Assembly: GCF_014873915.1 (NCBI RefSeq)
Contig: NZ_JADBEJ010000004.1
Coordinates: forward strand, 310,001-374,000
From: Amycolatopsis roodepoortensis
GTDB taxonomy: Bacteria > Actinomycetota > Actinomycetes > Mycobacteriales > Pseudonocardiaceae
Direction: 5' to 3'
Length of the DNA stretch: 64,000 nt
Shown here: positions 48,977 to 58,292 of the stretch, piece after piece
Layout: every line of letters starts with the position of its first letter
Position numbering within the stretch: the first letter of the stretch is position 1
Notes under the pieces: generated by a model
Database searches by the model: none
Told to the model about the DNA's origin: nothing
The model's input: the letters and a program-made list of their open reading frames with translations, nothing else
Program-made: the position numbers and the translations under genes

Positions 48977-50734
48977 GTGCGGCAACGCGTGCACGAGTTA
49001 GCCAAAGAGTTGGGCATCAGCTCTCTCAAGGTCATGGCCCGGCTAGCCGAACAGGGGGTGAACGTTCGGAGCGCGTCGAGCCTGGTCGATGAGACCTCTG
49101 CGACCCGCCTGAAAGAGTCCTTCGGCCAGTACGACGCTGCAGCACAAGCCGGGTCTACAACGCCGCGCCCAGCAACGTGGAGCGCTGGGGCCGTCAGGCC
49201 ACCGACTCACCCCGAGACACTCCGTCATCTGAACCTGCTCAAACAGGCGTTTCCCGTCGTCGAAGACCACCAAACCATCCTGGCCAAGCTCGGGTCGCAG
49301 TTCTTCTACTCCGTGGCGGGAGAGGTTTCCGGCGCCGATGGCTGCGGGTTCGCCTTGGTGCGGTTCAGTGGAGCCATCGAGTCGGCATTCGGCTTGACCA
49401 GGGAAGTGTTGTTCTTCTACAGCCCCCACCGCGATCTACAGATGAGGACATTTCAGGCGGCGAAACGAATACTGACCAGACTCCAGCACCGTCGCGAGGT
49501 GACACCGGACATGATGGTCGTCTGGTCGCCCGACCCGCGCCTGCGCGAACGGCTCGACGATTGGTCTAACTCGTCCAAGAACTTTCTGGCCATCCCGCTT
49601 GATCTCCCCGATGACGGTGATCCGATCGCCTTCATCAAGCTTCTCAGCAGCTACGTCTTCACTCGCGACTTGTTCTACGAGACCACACCGGTACGAGGCG
49701 ACCGGTTCTTCGGGCGCCGCCAGTTGCTACAGACTCTCCGGGACGACATTCGCAACCAGCGAGTCGCGGGACTCTTCGGACTACGTAAAGCCGGGAAGAC
49801 CAGTGTCCTCACCGAGCTGGCACAAACATTCTCCAGCCCAGAGAAGATCTTCATCTTGCGAGACCTGGAGAGCCTGCCATCGCCACCGGAGGATCCGGTG
49901 CCGGATCTTCTCAAGGACCTCGTTGATGACTTGGTGACCGAACTCCGCCGCCGCGAACTCGCCGCCCAGGCCCTCGCCGACTTGCCAGCGAACCCCGGGA
50001 TCTCCGAGTTCAAGCGAGCATTCCAGACTGTTTTGCGTACTTTAGCCGAAGATGGCACCACTATCGTCCTGATGCTCGACGAAATCGAGTACCTCACCCC
50101 GTCCGATCGGATTGACATTTGCGAAGGCGACATGACCTCAGTCGCCCAGCTTCTCGGCGTGTTGCGCAGTCTTGTCCAGGAGAACACGAACTTCACTTTT
50201 CTCCTGTCCGGGCTGACCAGCTCGATCATTGAGAGCGGACGCCTATACGGGCGACCGAATCCGCTCTTTTCCTGGGCAAAGGCAACGTTTCTCGCTCCCT
50301 TCGAGAAGCACGAGGCCGACGACCTTGCGCGTTCCGTCGGGCAGAAGATGGGCATCAGCATCGACGCCGGCGCGCTCGACGCCCTATTCGAGGCAACCGG
50401 CGGTCATGCGTTCCTGTACCGACATCTAGCCTCGAACGTGGTCCACGAGCTTCCTGTAGACACCTTTCACCGAGAGATCAAGAAACCCTTGGTCTTGCGG
50501 ACTATCACCGAATGGCGACGCCAGGTGGCCGGGAACATGCGTGAGATGCTCGACCACGTCAAGCGGTACTACCCCGATGAGTCCTACCTTCTCGAAATCC
50601 TTACCGACGAACCAGAGTCGTTCGCCGCGTTCGCCGAGGACGCACCTCTCGCGCTCGGCCACCTGATCAGCCTAGGCCTTGTACAGAAGGTCGACAACAC
50701 GTACGAACTCACTCCTGTACTGCACCTGCTATGA
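48977..50734 (+). CDS. IF2_N-STAND-type ATPase, probable defence ATPase
   Basis: 585 residues. Residues 1-50 match the N-terminal domain of translation initiation factor IF-2 ([11 protein letters not shown], then S-A-S-S-L-V-D). An uncharacterised alpha/beta domain (about 75-220) follows, then a STAND/AAA-type NTPase: F-F-G-R-R-Q-L-L just before Walker [10 protein letters not shown] (about 267-275), Walker B L-M-L-D-E-I-E-Y (about 366), and a helical C-terminal region. GTG 48977 is chosen for GAGGGGGA 9 nt upstream and because it begins the IF2_N domain; ATG 48860 is an in-frame alternative. It is coupled (ATGA) to the HEPN gene. Confidence 0.8.
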   Translation: MRQRVHELAKELGISSLKVMARLAEQGVNVRSASSLVDETSATRLKESFGQYDAAAQAGSTTPRPATWSAGAVRPPTHPETLRHLNLLKQAFPVVEDHQTILAKLGSQFFYSVAGEVSGADGCGFALVRFSGAIESAFGLTREVLFFYSPHRDLQMRTFQAAKRILTRLQHRREVTPDMMVVWSPDPRLRERLDDWSNSSKNFLAIPLDLPDDGDPIAFIKLLSSYVFTRDLFYETTPVRGDRFFGRRQLLQTLRDDIRNQRVAGLFGLRKAGKTSVLTELAQTFSSPEKIFILRDLESLPSPPEDPVPDLLKDLVDDLVTELRRRELAAQALADLPANPGISEFKRAFQTVLRTLAEDGTTIVLMLDEIEYLTPSDRIDICEGDMTSVAQLLGVLRSLVQENTNFTFLLSGLTSSIIESGRLYGRPNPLFSWAKATFLAPFEKHEADDLARSVGQKMGISIDAGALDALFEATGGHAFLYRHLASNVVHELPVDTFHREIKKPLVLRTITEWRRQVAGNMREMLDHVKRYYPDESYLLEILTDEPESFAAFAEDAPLALGHLISLGLVQKVDNTYELTPVLHLL

Positions 50735-51897
50735 CCGAGATGGCGATGACTGATCTAACTCTCAGCGCGGCACAAAAGCGCGCGACAGAAATACGTGAGC
50801 GACTCGCGCGCTTTAAACTGGTGTTTACCCAGTGCGGAGCGGCATTTGAGCCCCTCCGGGAACCACTGCTGGCCCAGCTGGAAATGACGGTGCTGGACGC
50901 CACAGACTTCGCCACAACACCGACCCTTGTCACGAGCGATGCGAAACGAATCGCTCTGACCGGAATGGAAGTTTTCGCGCGCGACGGTAAAGCCGCGAAC
51001 ACTACCCTTGGCGCACTCCGCATCGAGGTACTCAGACTGCTTGAACTCGGCATCGAAGTTTGCCTCATCTCACGGGTCCCCCGGGTTGCCTTCGCGCCTG
51101 TCGTCGGCAGTAACCTCCTCATGGATGCCAAGCTGCATTGCCTGCCGGCGCTGCGCAACGACGAATGTCCAGAGGTGGCACGCGGCGTCCCTGGCTCTCT
51201 GCTCCCCGCGATCGGATTCGACAGCAAGGCCGACGTCGCCATCATCCTGCGCAATGTTCTAGCGGAACTGGGCGTCAGCGTCCTCACGGAACTGGACTTC
51301 GCTCTCTTCGAAGGACGCCACGACGCCGGATTCATCAATGAGGTCGACTCAACCACCCAGGACGCCTTGCGCAGCGCAGGTCTCGCCCACGTAGTCGACG
51401 GCGGATTCGCCTTCACCACGCCTCGGCTCTTGTGGAAGTTCAGGGACGCCATCGGCGACGTCATGGCGAGCCATGTGTCGCCACAAACCGACCTGGCCGA
51501 GGTCACCGATGGGCTCTGGTACATCGAGCGTTGCATCCGCAAGGCTCTGCGAGACGCCGCAATCAATGAGCCCAACGTGAAGAATTGGCGTAAGAGCCTC
51601 CTTCACGAAAACACTGCCGCCACGGCGCTGGGACGTGCGCGCTCCGATGCCTACGTTGGTGCGCTCAGCGTGGCTGAACTACGTGATCCCATCGAGTGGC
51701 TGTCGCTCCCGGAACTACTCGAAGTCGTACGCTCGGACAGGTTCGGTGGGCTTTTCTGGGATAAGGTCTCATGGGATCGCTTCTCTCAACAGATCGTCCC
51801 TATCCGGAATCGCCTTTCCCATATGCGTCTGCTCAAGAAGGGTGACAAGGCGACAGTCCGCAAGTGGGCCAATCTACTCAAAGAAGCCGTGAAGTGA
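50731..51897 (+). CDS. HEPN-motif protein coupled to the IF2_N ATPase
   Basis: 388 residues. The last 90 are helical and carry R359-N360-R-L-S-H364, the RNx3H catalytic pattern of HEPN ribonucleases, in a segment ([12 protein letters not shown]) resembling Swt1-type HEPN domains. The N-terminal 200 residues are of unknown fold, with a possible winged helix near residues 200-230. The start overlaps the ATPase stop by 4 bp. An ATPase sensor plus a HEPN RNase suggests abortive-infection or stress-triggered RNA cleavage; this is inference. Confidence 0.72.
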   Translation: MTEMAMTDLTLSAAQKRATEIRERLARFKLVFTQCGAAFEPLREPLLAQLEMTVLDATDFATTPTLVTSDAKRIALTGMEVFARDGKAANTTLGALRIEVLRLLELGIEVCLISRVPRVAFAPVVGSNLLMDAKLHCLPALRNDECPEVARGVPGSLLPAIGFDSKADVAIILRNVLAELGVSVLTELDFALFEGRHDAGFINEVDSTTQDALRSAGLAHVVDGGFAFTTPRLLWKFRDAIGDVMASHVSPQTDLAEVTDGLWYIERCIRKALRDAAINEPNVKNWRKSLLHENTAATALGRARSDAYVGALSVAELRDPIEWLSLPELLEVVRSDRFGGLFWDKVSWDRFSQQIVPIRNRLSHMRLLKKGDKATVRKWANLLKEAVK

Positions 51898-52081
51898 GTA
51901 TCTTCCCGCAGCAGTCATCGCGATCGGCTGACATCACATGAACGCTCTGAAACCAGGTTCTCGTGTCCTGCCGACGACGTCGGCCTCGTGATTTGTGTGC
52001 AGGTACTCAGCTCCGACGTGCTAGATACGCTCCGCGGGTAGCATGTCCGCGTCAAGTGGCCTGAACGACTCGACCAGCCCC

Positions 52082-52726
52082 TCACTTTCGATGTTGGCCC
52101 GGTCCGCGATTTACTCGCTCGGTGCGTTCGACGGCTTCGGCGAAGTCGCTGGTGCCGATGGTGCGGATGGCCTGTGCGAGCATGTTCTGTTCGGAGTGCT
52201 CCGGATAGATACTGCCTGGGGCCTCAACCATGTCGCGCGTGTCCGATGAGGGCGCCGGCCAGAACCGGATAAGGAACCGCTCGACTACTTGGGTGGTCCT
52301 CGTACCCGAGCCTTCGTCGTTCTGGCGCGACGCCTTGTCTGTGGCTTGCCGGACCTCGTGACGATCTCCGGTGTGCGCCCGAACCCGGTAAAGGCCGGGG
52401 CCGCCCAGTTCGAAGTGTCCGAGGGAGTGTTCCCTGATGGTGCGCCAGATGCTGAGCCTGCCCGTCGAGAACCAAGCCAGAGCCTCGCTGCTGTTAACCC
52501 AGTCAGGGCCGGGCTGTGGCGGTTCTCCGTCCCAGTACTCGAGCAGTGCTTCCGGGACGCTCGTTGTCCCGGAAGCACTGCTCACGGTCACCTGCTGCTC
52601 GGTGGCCGTCAACCATCCGCCGGAGGTCGGCGGCACGATGTCGTGGTCCACCGCGTCGTCTTCGATGAACAGCGTGGAGTAGTCCAGTTCGAACTGGTCA
52701 GCGAAGTGGCGCAGCAGCGTGGCCAT
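52082..52726 (-). CDS. Unknown cytosolic protein paired with the secreted nuclease
   Basis: 214 residues, no signal peptide. An acidic N-terminal half is followed by Y-R-V-R-A-H and E-R-F-L-I-R-F-W-P-A, a pattern seen in small actinobacterial proteins of unknown function. The start ATG 52726 is 14 bp past the stop of the NucA/NucB-type gene, so the two are in one unit. A partner or immunity-type role is conceivable but unproven. Confidence 0.55.
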   Translation of the reverse strand: MATLLRHFADQFELDYSTLFIEDDAVDHDIVPPTSGGWLTATEQQVTVSSASGTTSVPEALLEYWDGEPPQPGPDWVNSSEALAWFSTGRLSIWRTIREHSLGHFELGGPGLYRVRAHTGDRHEVRQATDKASRQNDEGSGTRTTQVVERFLIRFWPAPSSDTRDMVEAPGSIYPEHSEQNMLAQAIRTIGTSDFAEAVERTERVNRGPGQHRK

Positions 52727-52740
52727 CAAGGTGCCTTCAA

Positions 52741-54072
52741 TCAGTTGATGACGTTGACGTAGAACTTGTCGAGGTCCTTGTACAGGATCCTGCTGGACTG
52801 GTAAAGCGCTTGCAAGGCATTGCCGCCTTGGCCGTTCTGCCACCCGTCGATGTACTTCACGGAGAAGTCCCACACCGGGCTCGCCGCCCCCTCAACGGTG
52901 GCAGCGAACGGGTACTCATCACACTGCTCGTCAGGGTCATGGGGAGCAGGGATCCGGGCGCACGCCCTGTCTTTTTCGTCGCTGTTGGGCTTCTTCTCCG
53001 CGTCCGGCAGCCTGTGCAGGCCCGGGACTGTCGAGTTGCCGTACACGTACTTGCCGGGGATCTGCTTGGGGTGAGGCTCGGGCGGGAAGGTCGTGTCCGG
53101 CGCGTTCAGCGCCTGGCTGATGTGGGCGGCGAACTCAGGGAGAAGCCCGGCGAACACCGGCAGCCACGGGATTACGTCGGAACTGATACACGACTTCGGG
53201 TCATATCGGAAGTACGAGGCGGAATCGCACCGCATCCCGTTGTCCGGAGTGTCCGCTGTCCACTCGCGGCCGGGTTCCGGGGTATGCACGCCGGTAGTGA
53301 TTCGCCAGGTGTGGTTGGAAACCTTGTCGACCGCGGTGCTCTTGGTCTCATCCGACTCGATCCTCCACCCGTACCACGACTGGATGTTGACCTCACGCTG
53401 CCAGTCCGCCACCGACATCGTCACCGGTCTCGTGTTGACGCTGCACCCTGGGTCACCGACGCTCCCGCAGATGGGACCTGCCATCAACTGGGTCGTGGCG
53501 ACGTTGCCGAAGTCACCCCAGCCGTCGCCGGCGAACGTGGGTTGCAGCATGAACGTGTTCGTGCGGATTTTGTAGTTCCCGATCGCCACGGCGATCCATT
53601 TCAAGGTGACTTCACCACTGAGCACGGTGCCACGATACGCTTTCGCCTTCAAGCCGTAGCGTTGGCACCAAAATAGGCGATGAAAAACGTGTCCCGTTGC
53701 AGTTTCCGCACGAGCGTCTTTCTTACACAACTCCAGGAGATACTGCGGAATCTCCTGCGCCGACATCGGCTCGTCGACCGACCGGTTCGCCAGGGCAGCG
53801 GTGGCAGCCTGAAACTCAGGGCTGGCCTGCTCCCGCGAAGGTTCGTTACCCTTCGCCGCGGCCGCCGCGAACCTGCCCTCCGCCGTAACGGGAAAGGTTT
53901 CCCCTGGTTGCAAGGGGTTTCCATCCAGCCCTGTGATGACTACCCGAAGCTGCGAACCAGACGCGCCGGCCGGTTGCGCAACGCTAGCCTCGGGCGCGCC
54001 GAGTACGATAGTGCCAGCGAGTGCAGCCACCACGCCGATTCTTCGACTTAATCGTACTTGTCTCCCGTACAC
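52741..54072 (-). CDS. Secreted NucA/NucB-type nuclease
   Basis: About 443 residues. Signal peptide (about 1-33, ending SVAQP), a long middle region with Cys pairs (C-G-S-V-G-D-P-G-C-S), and a C-terminal domain with P-D-E-Q-C-D-E-Y-P-F-A (about residue 382), the catalytic core signature of NucA/NucB deoxyribonucleases. It likely degrades extracellular DNA. GTG 54072 is chosen for GAGGGG 9 nt upstream; GTG 54096 is an alternative. The N-terminal 350 residues are not part of the nuclease domain and may target or deliver it. Confidence 0.75.
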   Translation of the reverse strand: MYGRQVRLSRRIGVVAALAGTIVLGAPEASVAQPAGASGSQLRVVITGLDGNPLQPGETFPVTAEGRFAAAAAKGNEPSREQASPEFQAATAALANRSVDEPMSAQEIPQYLLELCKKDARAETATGHVFHRLFWCQRYGLKAKAYRGTVLSGEVTLKWIAVAIGNYKIRTNTFMLQPTFAGDGWGDFGNVATTQLMAGPICGSVGDPGCSVNTRPVTMSVADWQREVNIQSWYGWRIESDETKSTAVDKVSNHTWRITTGVHTPEPGREWTADTPDNGMRCDSASYFRYDPKSCISSDVIPWLPVFAGLLPEFAAHISQALNAPDTTFPPEPHPKQIPGKYVYGNSTVPGLHRLPDAEKKPNSDEKDRACARIPAPHDPDEQCDEYPFAATVEGAASPVWDFSVKYIDGWQNGQGGNALQALYQSSRILYKDLDKFYVNVIN

Positions 54073-54480
54073 AAAATCACACCCCTCGGGGGCCACGCAT
54101 CAATACGCAGTCATAGCGAAATGCGGATCGCCCAGCCCCCCTCGTATGGAATGAGCAAGGTCTGTCTATCGAGAACAGCCCCTGACCGTCAAGTATGAAG
54201 CCGAATTCAGCTACACATGCACTCGGGCAGCCCACTACGAGACACTTCCGTCCGGCATCCGGGCCAATAGCGTTCCTACATACGGACGCCAATCACAGCT
54301 GCAGGCCGCTGCGGCGAAACGCTTGCATACTGGACCGCAAGTCCGGCGAGGGCCGCACGTATCCGCCGAGAAAGTTATTCCTTAGCGGTACCCAGCATCT
54401 GCTCAAGGGGCATGACCAGCCGCCTACCGCCCTCGAGCCCCCAACGAAGACGTGGACGAGCCACAGCCTGAGCAAACCGG
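54073..54480. other. Intergenic stretch, nothing recognised
   Basis: About 400 bp upstream of the secreted nuclease gene. Open frames are short and not coding-like. No palindromic operator or terminator was recognised. Confidence 0.4.
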
Positions 54481-54744
54481 CTAGGTCGCCTTCCTTGGCC
54501 GACCGCCGCCGGCGCCCTGCCCCGGCCGCACCTGCTCCCACGTCCGGATCTCCGCTTCGCGAGCAGGCGACCAGCCAGGTGTCCGACCGATGATGACGTC
54601 TGGCTCCGGAAATGGGTGGTCAGCGGCGTAGCGGCGCCGCCACAGGGCGACCGTTCGATGCGAGACCCCGAACCACTCCCCGATTTCGACCATTCCGAGG
54701 TATCGAAGGGTCAGCCCTTCGCCGGCCGGACGGCCATCTTCCAC
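54481..54744 (-). CDS. Small helix-turn-helix protein
   Basis: About 87 residues containing R-Y-L-G-M-V-E-I-G-E-W-F-G-V-S-H-R-T-V, a MerR/excisionase-like helix-turn-helix, then P-F-P-E-P-D, and a Gly/Arg tail. The conserved Y-L-G that precedes the helix lies before the ATG at 54693, so a start upstream (GTG 54744) is preferred though its ribosome site is weak. Such small proteins are often excisionase-like or plasmid/ICE regulators. Confidence 0.6.
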   Translation of the reverse strand: MEDGRPAGEGLTLRYLGMVEIGEWFGVSHRTVALWRRRYAADHPFPEPDVIIGRTPGWSPAREAEIRTWEQVRPGQGAGGGRPRKAT

Positions 54745-54972
54745 CCGATGGTTTTCGCCGCTCACCAGGCTGAAGCTAACAGGAACCTGCGCGTCCAACC
54801 CGGACCAGCGGCATCGCGGCATGTCTCGCCTCGTACCAACATTGTTGACTAAGTGTGCAAAGTTTGCTTACCCTGACCTTGTTCACTTAGTAATCAAGGT
54901 TTTTGCGAGGCGCGATGCGACACATCAACCCCAGATCATTGACTGTTCGGAAGCGGTTCGAGGGGCGTCACC

Positions 54973-56028
54973 ATGGCCGAGCACGCTGATGCAGCTTGGT
55001 GCCCGCCCGAGCCGCGTGAGCTTCCCGCCTTGCGCGAGCATCTAGCCGAGTACCTCACAACCTTCGCCGCTCACCTGTTCACTTCGGCGCTGATACGCGA
55101 GGGGCGAGGGACGCTTCGCCCGGTCGGTGATCCGGACATGGGCGCCGAGCTGATGCTGGCGGACGAGTACCGGCGGCTCCATCAAGCGCGACTGTTCTAT
55201 GTCACCAGCGACATCACGCCCCTCGTTCACCATGCCGCCCGGAATCTTCGGGACCGCTGGGACATCGAACCTCAGGACCTGCCCGCGCTGACCGGCTTCA
55301 TGCTCTTCGCCGAACCGCTGGCAACCTACGCCAGAGAAGATGGCAAGGAAGTCGCCATCGTCGCCGTCTCCTGGGGAGAAACCACCCTCATCAGCCATCC
55401 CGACGGCGGGCTCTGGCTGACGTTCTGGAGCGCCACCGACTTCGCGGCGGTCATCGCCAAGTTCCGCGCGGTGGGCTTCCCGTCGGCCGAAGCGACCCGG
55501 CTAGCGCACACACAGAATGCGGAGCTGACCTGGGACAACGAGATCTACATGCCCTGGGGAGCTACCCAAGCCGTCGTCCCCGACGAGCCCGGCGGGCGAT
55601 CCCTCGATCCCACCAAGGTCGCCGCCGCGAAGACGACGATCGACTGGCTACGCGTAGTCCACGCCGGATGGATCTTCTGCCAGCCGAACGGCTTCACGGA
55701 AGTATCCGACGAGCACCTCCCAAAGACGTTGCGGAAACGGTCCGCGCGAGCCGGTCACTCCACGGACCCGGTCCGAGTGCTCTCTGTCAGCCGAAAGACC
55801 CCTCCTCGACCGGCGCGGGCCTTCGAGCCGACCGGGCGCACCGTAGGTGTCCGCTTCCCCGTCGCGCCGTTCCTTCGAAGGCAGGCATACGGACCCAACC
55901 ACTCGCTCCGACGCTGGAAAGTCGTGTCCGGCCACTGGCGCGGCCCGGCTGACGCACCCGTCCGGATCGGCAAGAAGGTCAACCTGGTCGACACTCCCCC
56001 ATCTGGACAACAAGGCAGGAAATCATGA
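54973..56028 (+). CDS. Unknown actinobacterial protein
   Basis: 351 residues, soluble, no signal peptide. The first 230 residues are regular alpha/beta; the last 100 are basic and Pro/Arg-rich, suggesting nucleic-acid contact. GAGGGG lies 8 nt before the ATG. The stop overlaps the next start (ATGA). No family recognised. Confidence 0.65.
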   Translation: MAEHADAAWCPPEPRELPALREHLAEYLTTFAAHLFTSALIREGRGTLRPVGDPDMGAELMLADEYRRLHQARLFYVTSDITPLVHHAARNLRDRWDIEPQDLPALTGFMLFAEPLATYAREDGKEVAIVAVSWGETTLISHPDGGLWLTFWSATDFAAVIAKFRAVGFPSAEATRLAHTQNAELTWDNEIYMPWGATQAVVPDEPGGRSLDPTKVAAAKTTIDWLRVVHAGWIFCQPNGFTEVSDEHLPKTLRKRSARAGHSTDPVRVLSVSRKTPPRPARAFEPTGRTVGVRFPVAPFLRRQAYGPNHSLRRWKVVSGHWRGPADAPVRIGKKVNLVDTPPSGQQGRKS

Positions 56029-56432
56029 TCGCAGTCAAACGAACGAACCCGACCGACGACGTCATGTCGGCGGCCCATCACTGTCTCGCGGCCGAGAACT
56101 TCTTCGCTCGTGCCAAAGAGCTTTATGACGAGTTCACAGAGGTTCCGCGGAAGCGGAAAGGCTTCCATCGTCGCCTGGCCAAGAAGCTGGAGAGGTCGTA
56201 CAGGACCTATCTGGAGTGGGCACGTTTCCATCTTCAGATGGCAGAGGTTATTACGCAGGGCAGCAGCCTGGTGCTGACGTACAACCGCGCCTCGTCCACT
56301 TTGGATCCACGGCTTCTCGGTACGGACGTGGCCCACGAGGTGGTTTGCTGGGATGGATTCATCGGCGGACAGCCGCGCGACGGCCGGGAACGATGGCTAC
56401 CGAAGCCGGGCACGGCTGACGCCGAATATTGA
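56025..56432 (+). CDS. Unknown helical protein
   Basis: 135 residues, mostly helical and basic in the middle (R-K-R-K-G-F-H-R-R-L-A-K-K-L), coupled by a 4-bp overlap to the 351-residue protein upstream. No family recognised. It is convergent with the minus-strand operon. Confidence 0.55.
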   Translation: MIAVKRTNPTDDVMSAAHHCLAAENFFARAKELYDEFTEVPRKRKGFHRRLAKKLERSYRTYLEWARFHLQMAEVITQGSSLVLTYNRASSTLDPRLLGTDVAHEVVCWDGFIGGQPRDGRERWLPKPGTADAEY

Positions 56433-56442
56433 ACCTGTCAGC

Positions 56443-56685
56443 TCACAGCAGGTCTTCGTAACCGAGGTCCGCGGCGACGTCCTCGACGAAGTCCTCACCT
56501 GGGACGCCGGGATGTTCGTTCTCCACATCCCAGGCCGCGTCGCCGACGGCTTCGCCACCTTCTTCCAGTGCGTCGACGACCATCTCGACCAACCCACGGG
56601 CCTGGTCATCATCGAGGTCGAAACGCTGGGCCGCGTTCGATGCGGCTTGTTCGAGGTCCTGGTCGTACCACGGAGGTTCGTACAT
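56443..56685 (-). CDS. Small acidic protein
   Basis: 80 residues, very acidic (about 25 Asp/Glu), no Lys. Residues 26-52 form a helix-like stretch (A-R-G-L-V-E-M-V-V-D-A-L-E-E-G-G). Such extreme acidity suggests a DNA-mimic or a binding partner, but this is speculative. It is the last gene of the minus-strand run. Confidence 0.6.
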   Translation of the reverse strand: MYEPPWYDQDLEQAASNAAQRFDLDDDQARGLVEMVVDALEEGGEAVGDAAWDVENEHPGVPGEDFVEDVAADLGYEDLL

Positions 56686-56748
56686 CGGCGGGCTCCTTCG
56701 CTGGTGTATTGAGCCCTCAGAACATGGCGTTCTCCCCGTGCGTTCGAT

Positions 56749-57375
56749 TCACGCAGCCAACGTCGCGCTCAGAACGGTGGCGGCCAGCATCGGCGGCGCG
56801 AGCGGCATCCGACCGTCGCGAAGACTCCAACGCTTCGTGAGCAGACCGACCCCGGCGACCAGCGCGGCCAGCAGGTAGGAACCGACGATCCCGGTCAAGA
56901 GCCACTTCCACCCCAGCCAGCCAAGCATCATCCCCAGGCTCGGCGCCAGCTTGACATCGCCGGGTCCTGGATCGCCGGTGAGGAGGAACGACGCCAGCAG
57001 CACGCCGCCCCACACCGCGGCGCCAACGAACGCCATGGTCAACGACTGCGCCGAATCGGCGATCAGCGCCGCGGTGACCAGCGTGATGACCATCCCCGCG
57101 GCCAAGGGCGCAGTGAGCCGGTCCGGTACCCGGTGCTCGACGACGTCGACAGCGGCGGCCGGCACGCCGATCATCGCGAGGAGGGCGCCTGCGGCGACCA
57201 GGCTGGGCGGCCAAACCGCGGCAGCCGCTCCGACCACGGCAGCTGCGACCACGATCGCGACGTAGTGGGAACGGTTTGGCGCCGTCTTAATTGTGGCGCG
57301 GAACAGCAGTGCCGATACCGCCGCCAACCCAGCGCCGAGGACGAACCCGACGGCGAGGCGCAGGTCGATGGTCAT
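56749..57375 (-). CDS. A24-family prepilin peptidase
   Basis: 208 residues, about seven membrane helices, with the two catalytic Asp regions V-D-V-V-E-H-R-V-P-D-R-L-T and G-P-G-D-V-K-L. The N-terminal zinc/methylase domain of PilD is absent, as in TadV/CpaA. It is probably the peptidase that cleaves the Flp/TadE-like proteins of the 27.8-38.9 kb Tad operon, which has none of its own, although it lies among unrelated genes. Confidence 0.85.
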   Translation of the reverse strand: MTIDLRLAVGFVLGAGLAAVSALLFRATIKTAPNRSHYVAIVVAAAVVGAAAAVWPPSLVAAGALLAMIGVPAAAVDVVEHRVPDRLTAPLAAGMVITLVTAALIADSAQSLTMAFVGAAVWGGVLLASFLLTGDPGPGDVKLAPSLGMMLGWLGWKWLLTGIVGSYLLAALVAGVGLLTKRWSLRDGRMPLAPPMLAATVLSATLAA

Positions 57376-57414
57376 CGAGCGGTCGGCGCCCTCAGTTGGT
57401 CCATCCGATCATCG

Positions 57415-57783
57415 TCACATGGGATCGGAGACTGCGGCCTTCACGTCGCTCGACCGTGTGAACGTCTTGCCCCGTAGGCCGAACCGGATCTCGGCGCCGT
57501 ACCAAGAGCCGGCTTCGTTCGAACGTGCACGGCGGTAATGCCACCCCGGATGATTCGAGACCGCGAGCCCTCCGCGGCACTCGCAGGTGGTCACGCACCA
57601 CCACCCGGGCCGCACACGCAAACCCGCCTGGCCCACGGGTGGGAAGTGGCCCGCGAGCGCCCCGGTCGCCTTCGTGATGATCTCGCCGAGTGAGGAGCCG
57701 CGAACAAGCAGCTGACCGTGCGCCTCGTGGTGTTCGGCGACCCACTCGACGTCGCACAGCTGAGGTTCTGAAGTCGCGTTCAT
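57415..57783 (-). CDS. Unknown small protein
   Basis: 122 residues, soluble, with W-W-C-V-T-T-C-E-C-R-G-G (three Cys that could bind zinc) and several Trp. It lies 44 bp after the 154-residue gene and 39 bp before the prepilin peptidase gene. No family recognised. Confidence 0.55.
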   Translation of the reverse strand: MNATSEPQLCDVEWVAEHHEAHGQLLVRGSSLGEIITKATGALAGHFPPVGQAGLRVRPGWWCVTTCECRGGLAVSNHPGWHYRRARSNEAGSWYGAEIRFGLRGKTFTRSSDVKAAVSDPM

Positions 57784-57827
57784 ACCCGAGACAAGCCCCG
57801 GTGATCAGCGGCTTGATGCGGGAAAGC

Positions 57828-58292
57828 TCAGTCGTGGTCGAGCGCTTCGAGGCCCTCGCGCTCGCCGCTGGAGATCGTGGTCATCCAGGTGTCGAAGTCC
57901 TGCAGGACGGCGAGTCGGCCGGAACGTGCCGGCTGCACGGTCGCCGTCGCGCCACCGACAAGGTCAAGACGGAGCCGTGGGCCATCGAGCCGTGCCGCGG
58001 TGACATGGAGCGCACGACGTCGGGTGATCGCCGGATCGAAGACGGGTAGCCGCGTTTCTGGGTCTTGGACTGCCGCGCTCAGCGGCCGGATCCAGAAGAG
58101 GGTGGGCTCGTCCGTGTCCCGACGTACGTGCCTGGCCAGCGCGATCCGTTGGCCGCCGTCGATGACGAGTTCGGCGCCAGGCAGCAGGTCGTCGGCCCGC
58201 TTCTGTGCGCGGCCTGCGACCAGGTTCTCGAGGACGCGCTCGGCCTCGTCGAGGTCGATCTCACGGTTCACGAGGGTCATCTCTCCTTTCAT
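57828..58292 (-). CDS. Unknown protein, last coupled gene of the kinase/ART-like operon
   Basis: 154 residues, acidic, alpha/beta. ATG 58292 overlaps the stop of the 651-residue gene by 4 bp; GTG 58271 has a better-spaced GGAG and is an alternative. It ends with a charged helix. Coupling to the ART-like gene would suit an accessory or antidote protein, but there is no sequence evidence for that. Confidence 0.6.
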   Translation of the reverse strand: MKGEMTLVNREIDLDEAERVLENLVAGRAQKRADDLLPGAELVIDGGQRIALARHVRRDTDEPTLFWIRPLSAAVQDPETRLPVFDPAITRRRALHVTAARLDGPRLRLDLVGGATATVQPARSGRLAVLQDFDTWMTTISSGEREGLEALDHD

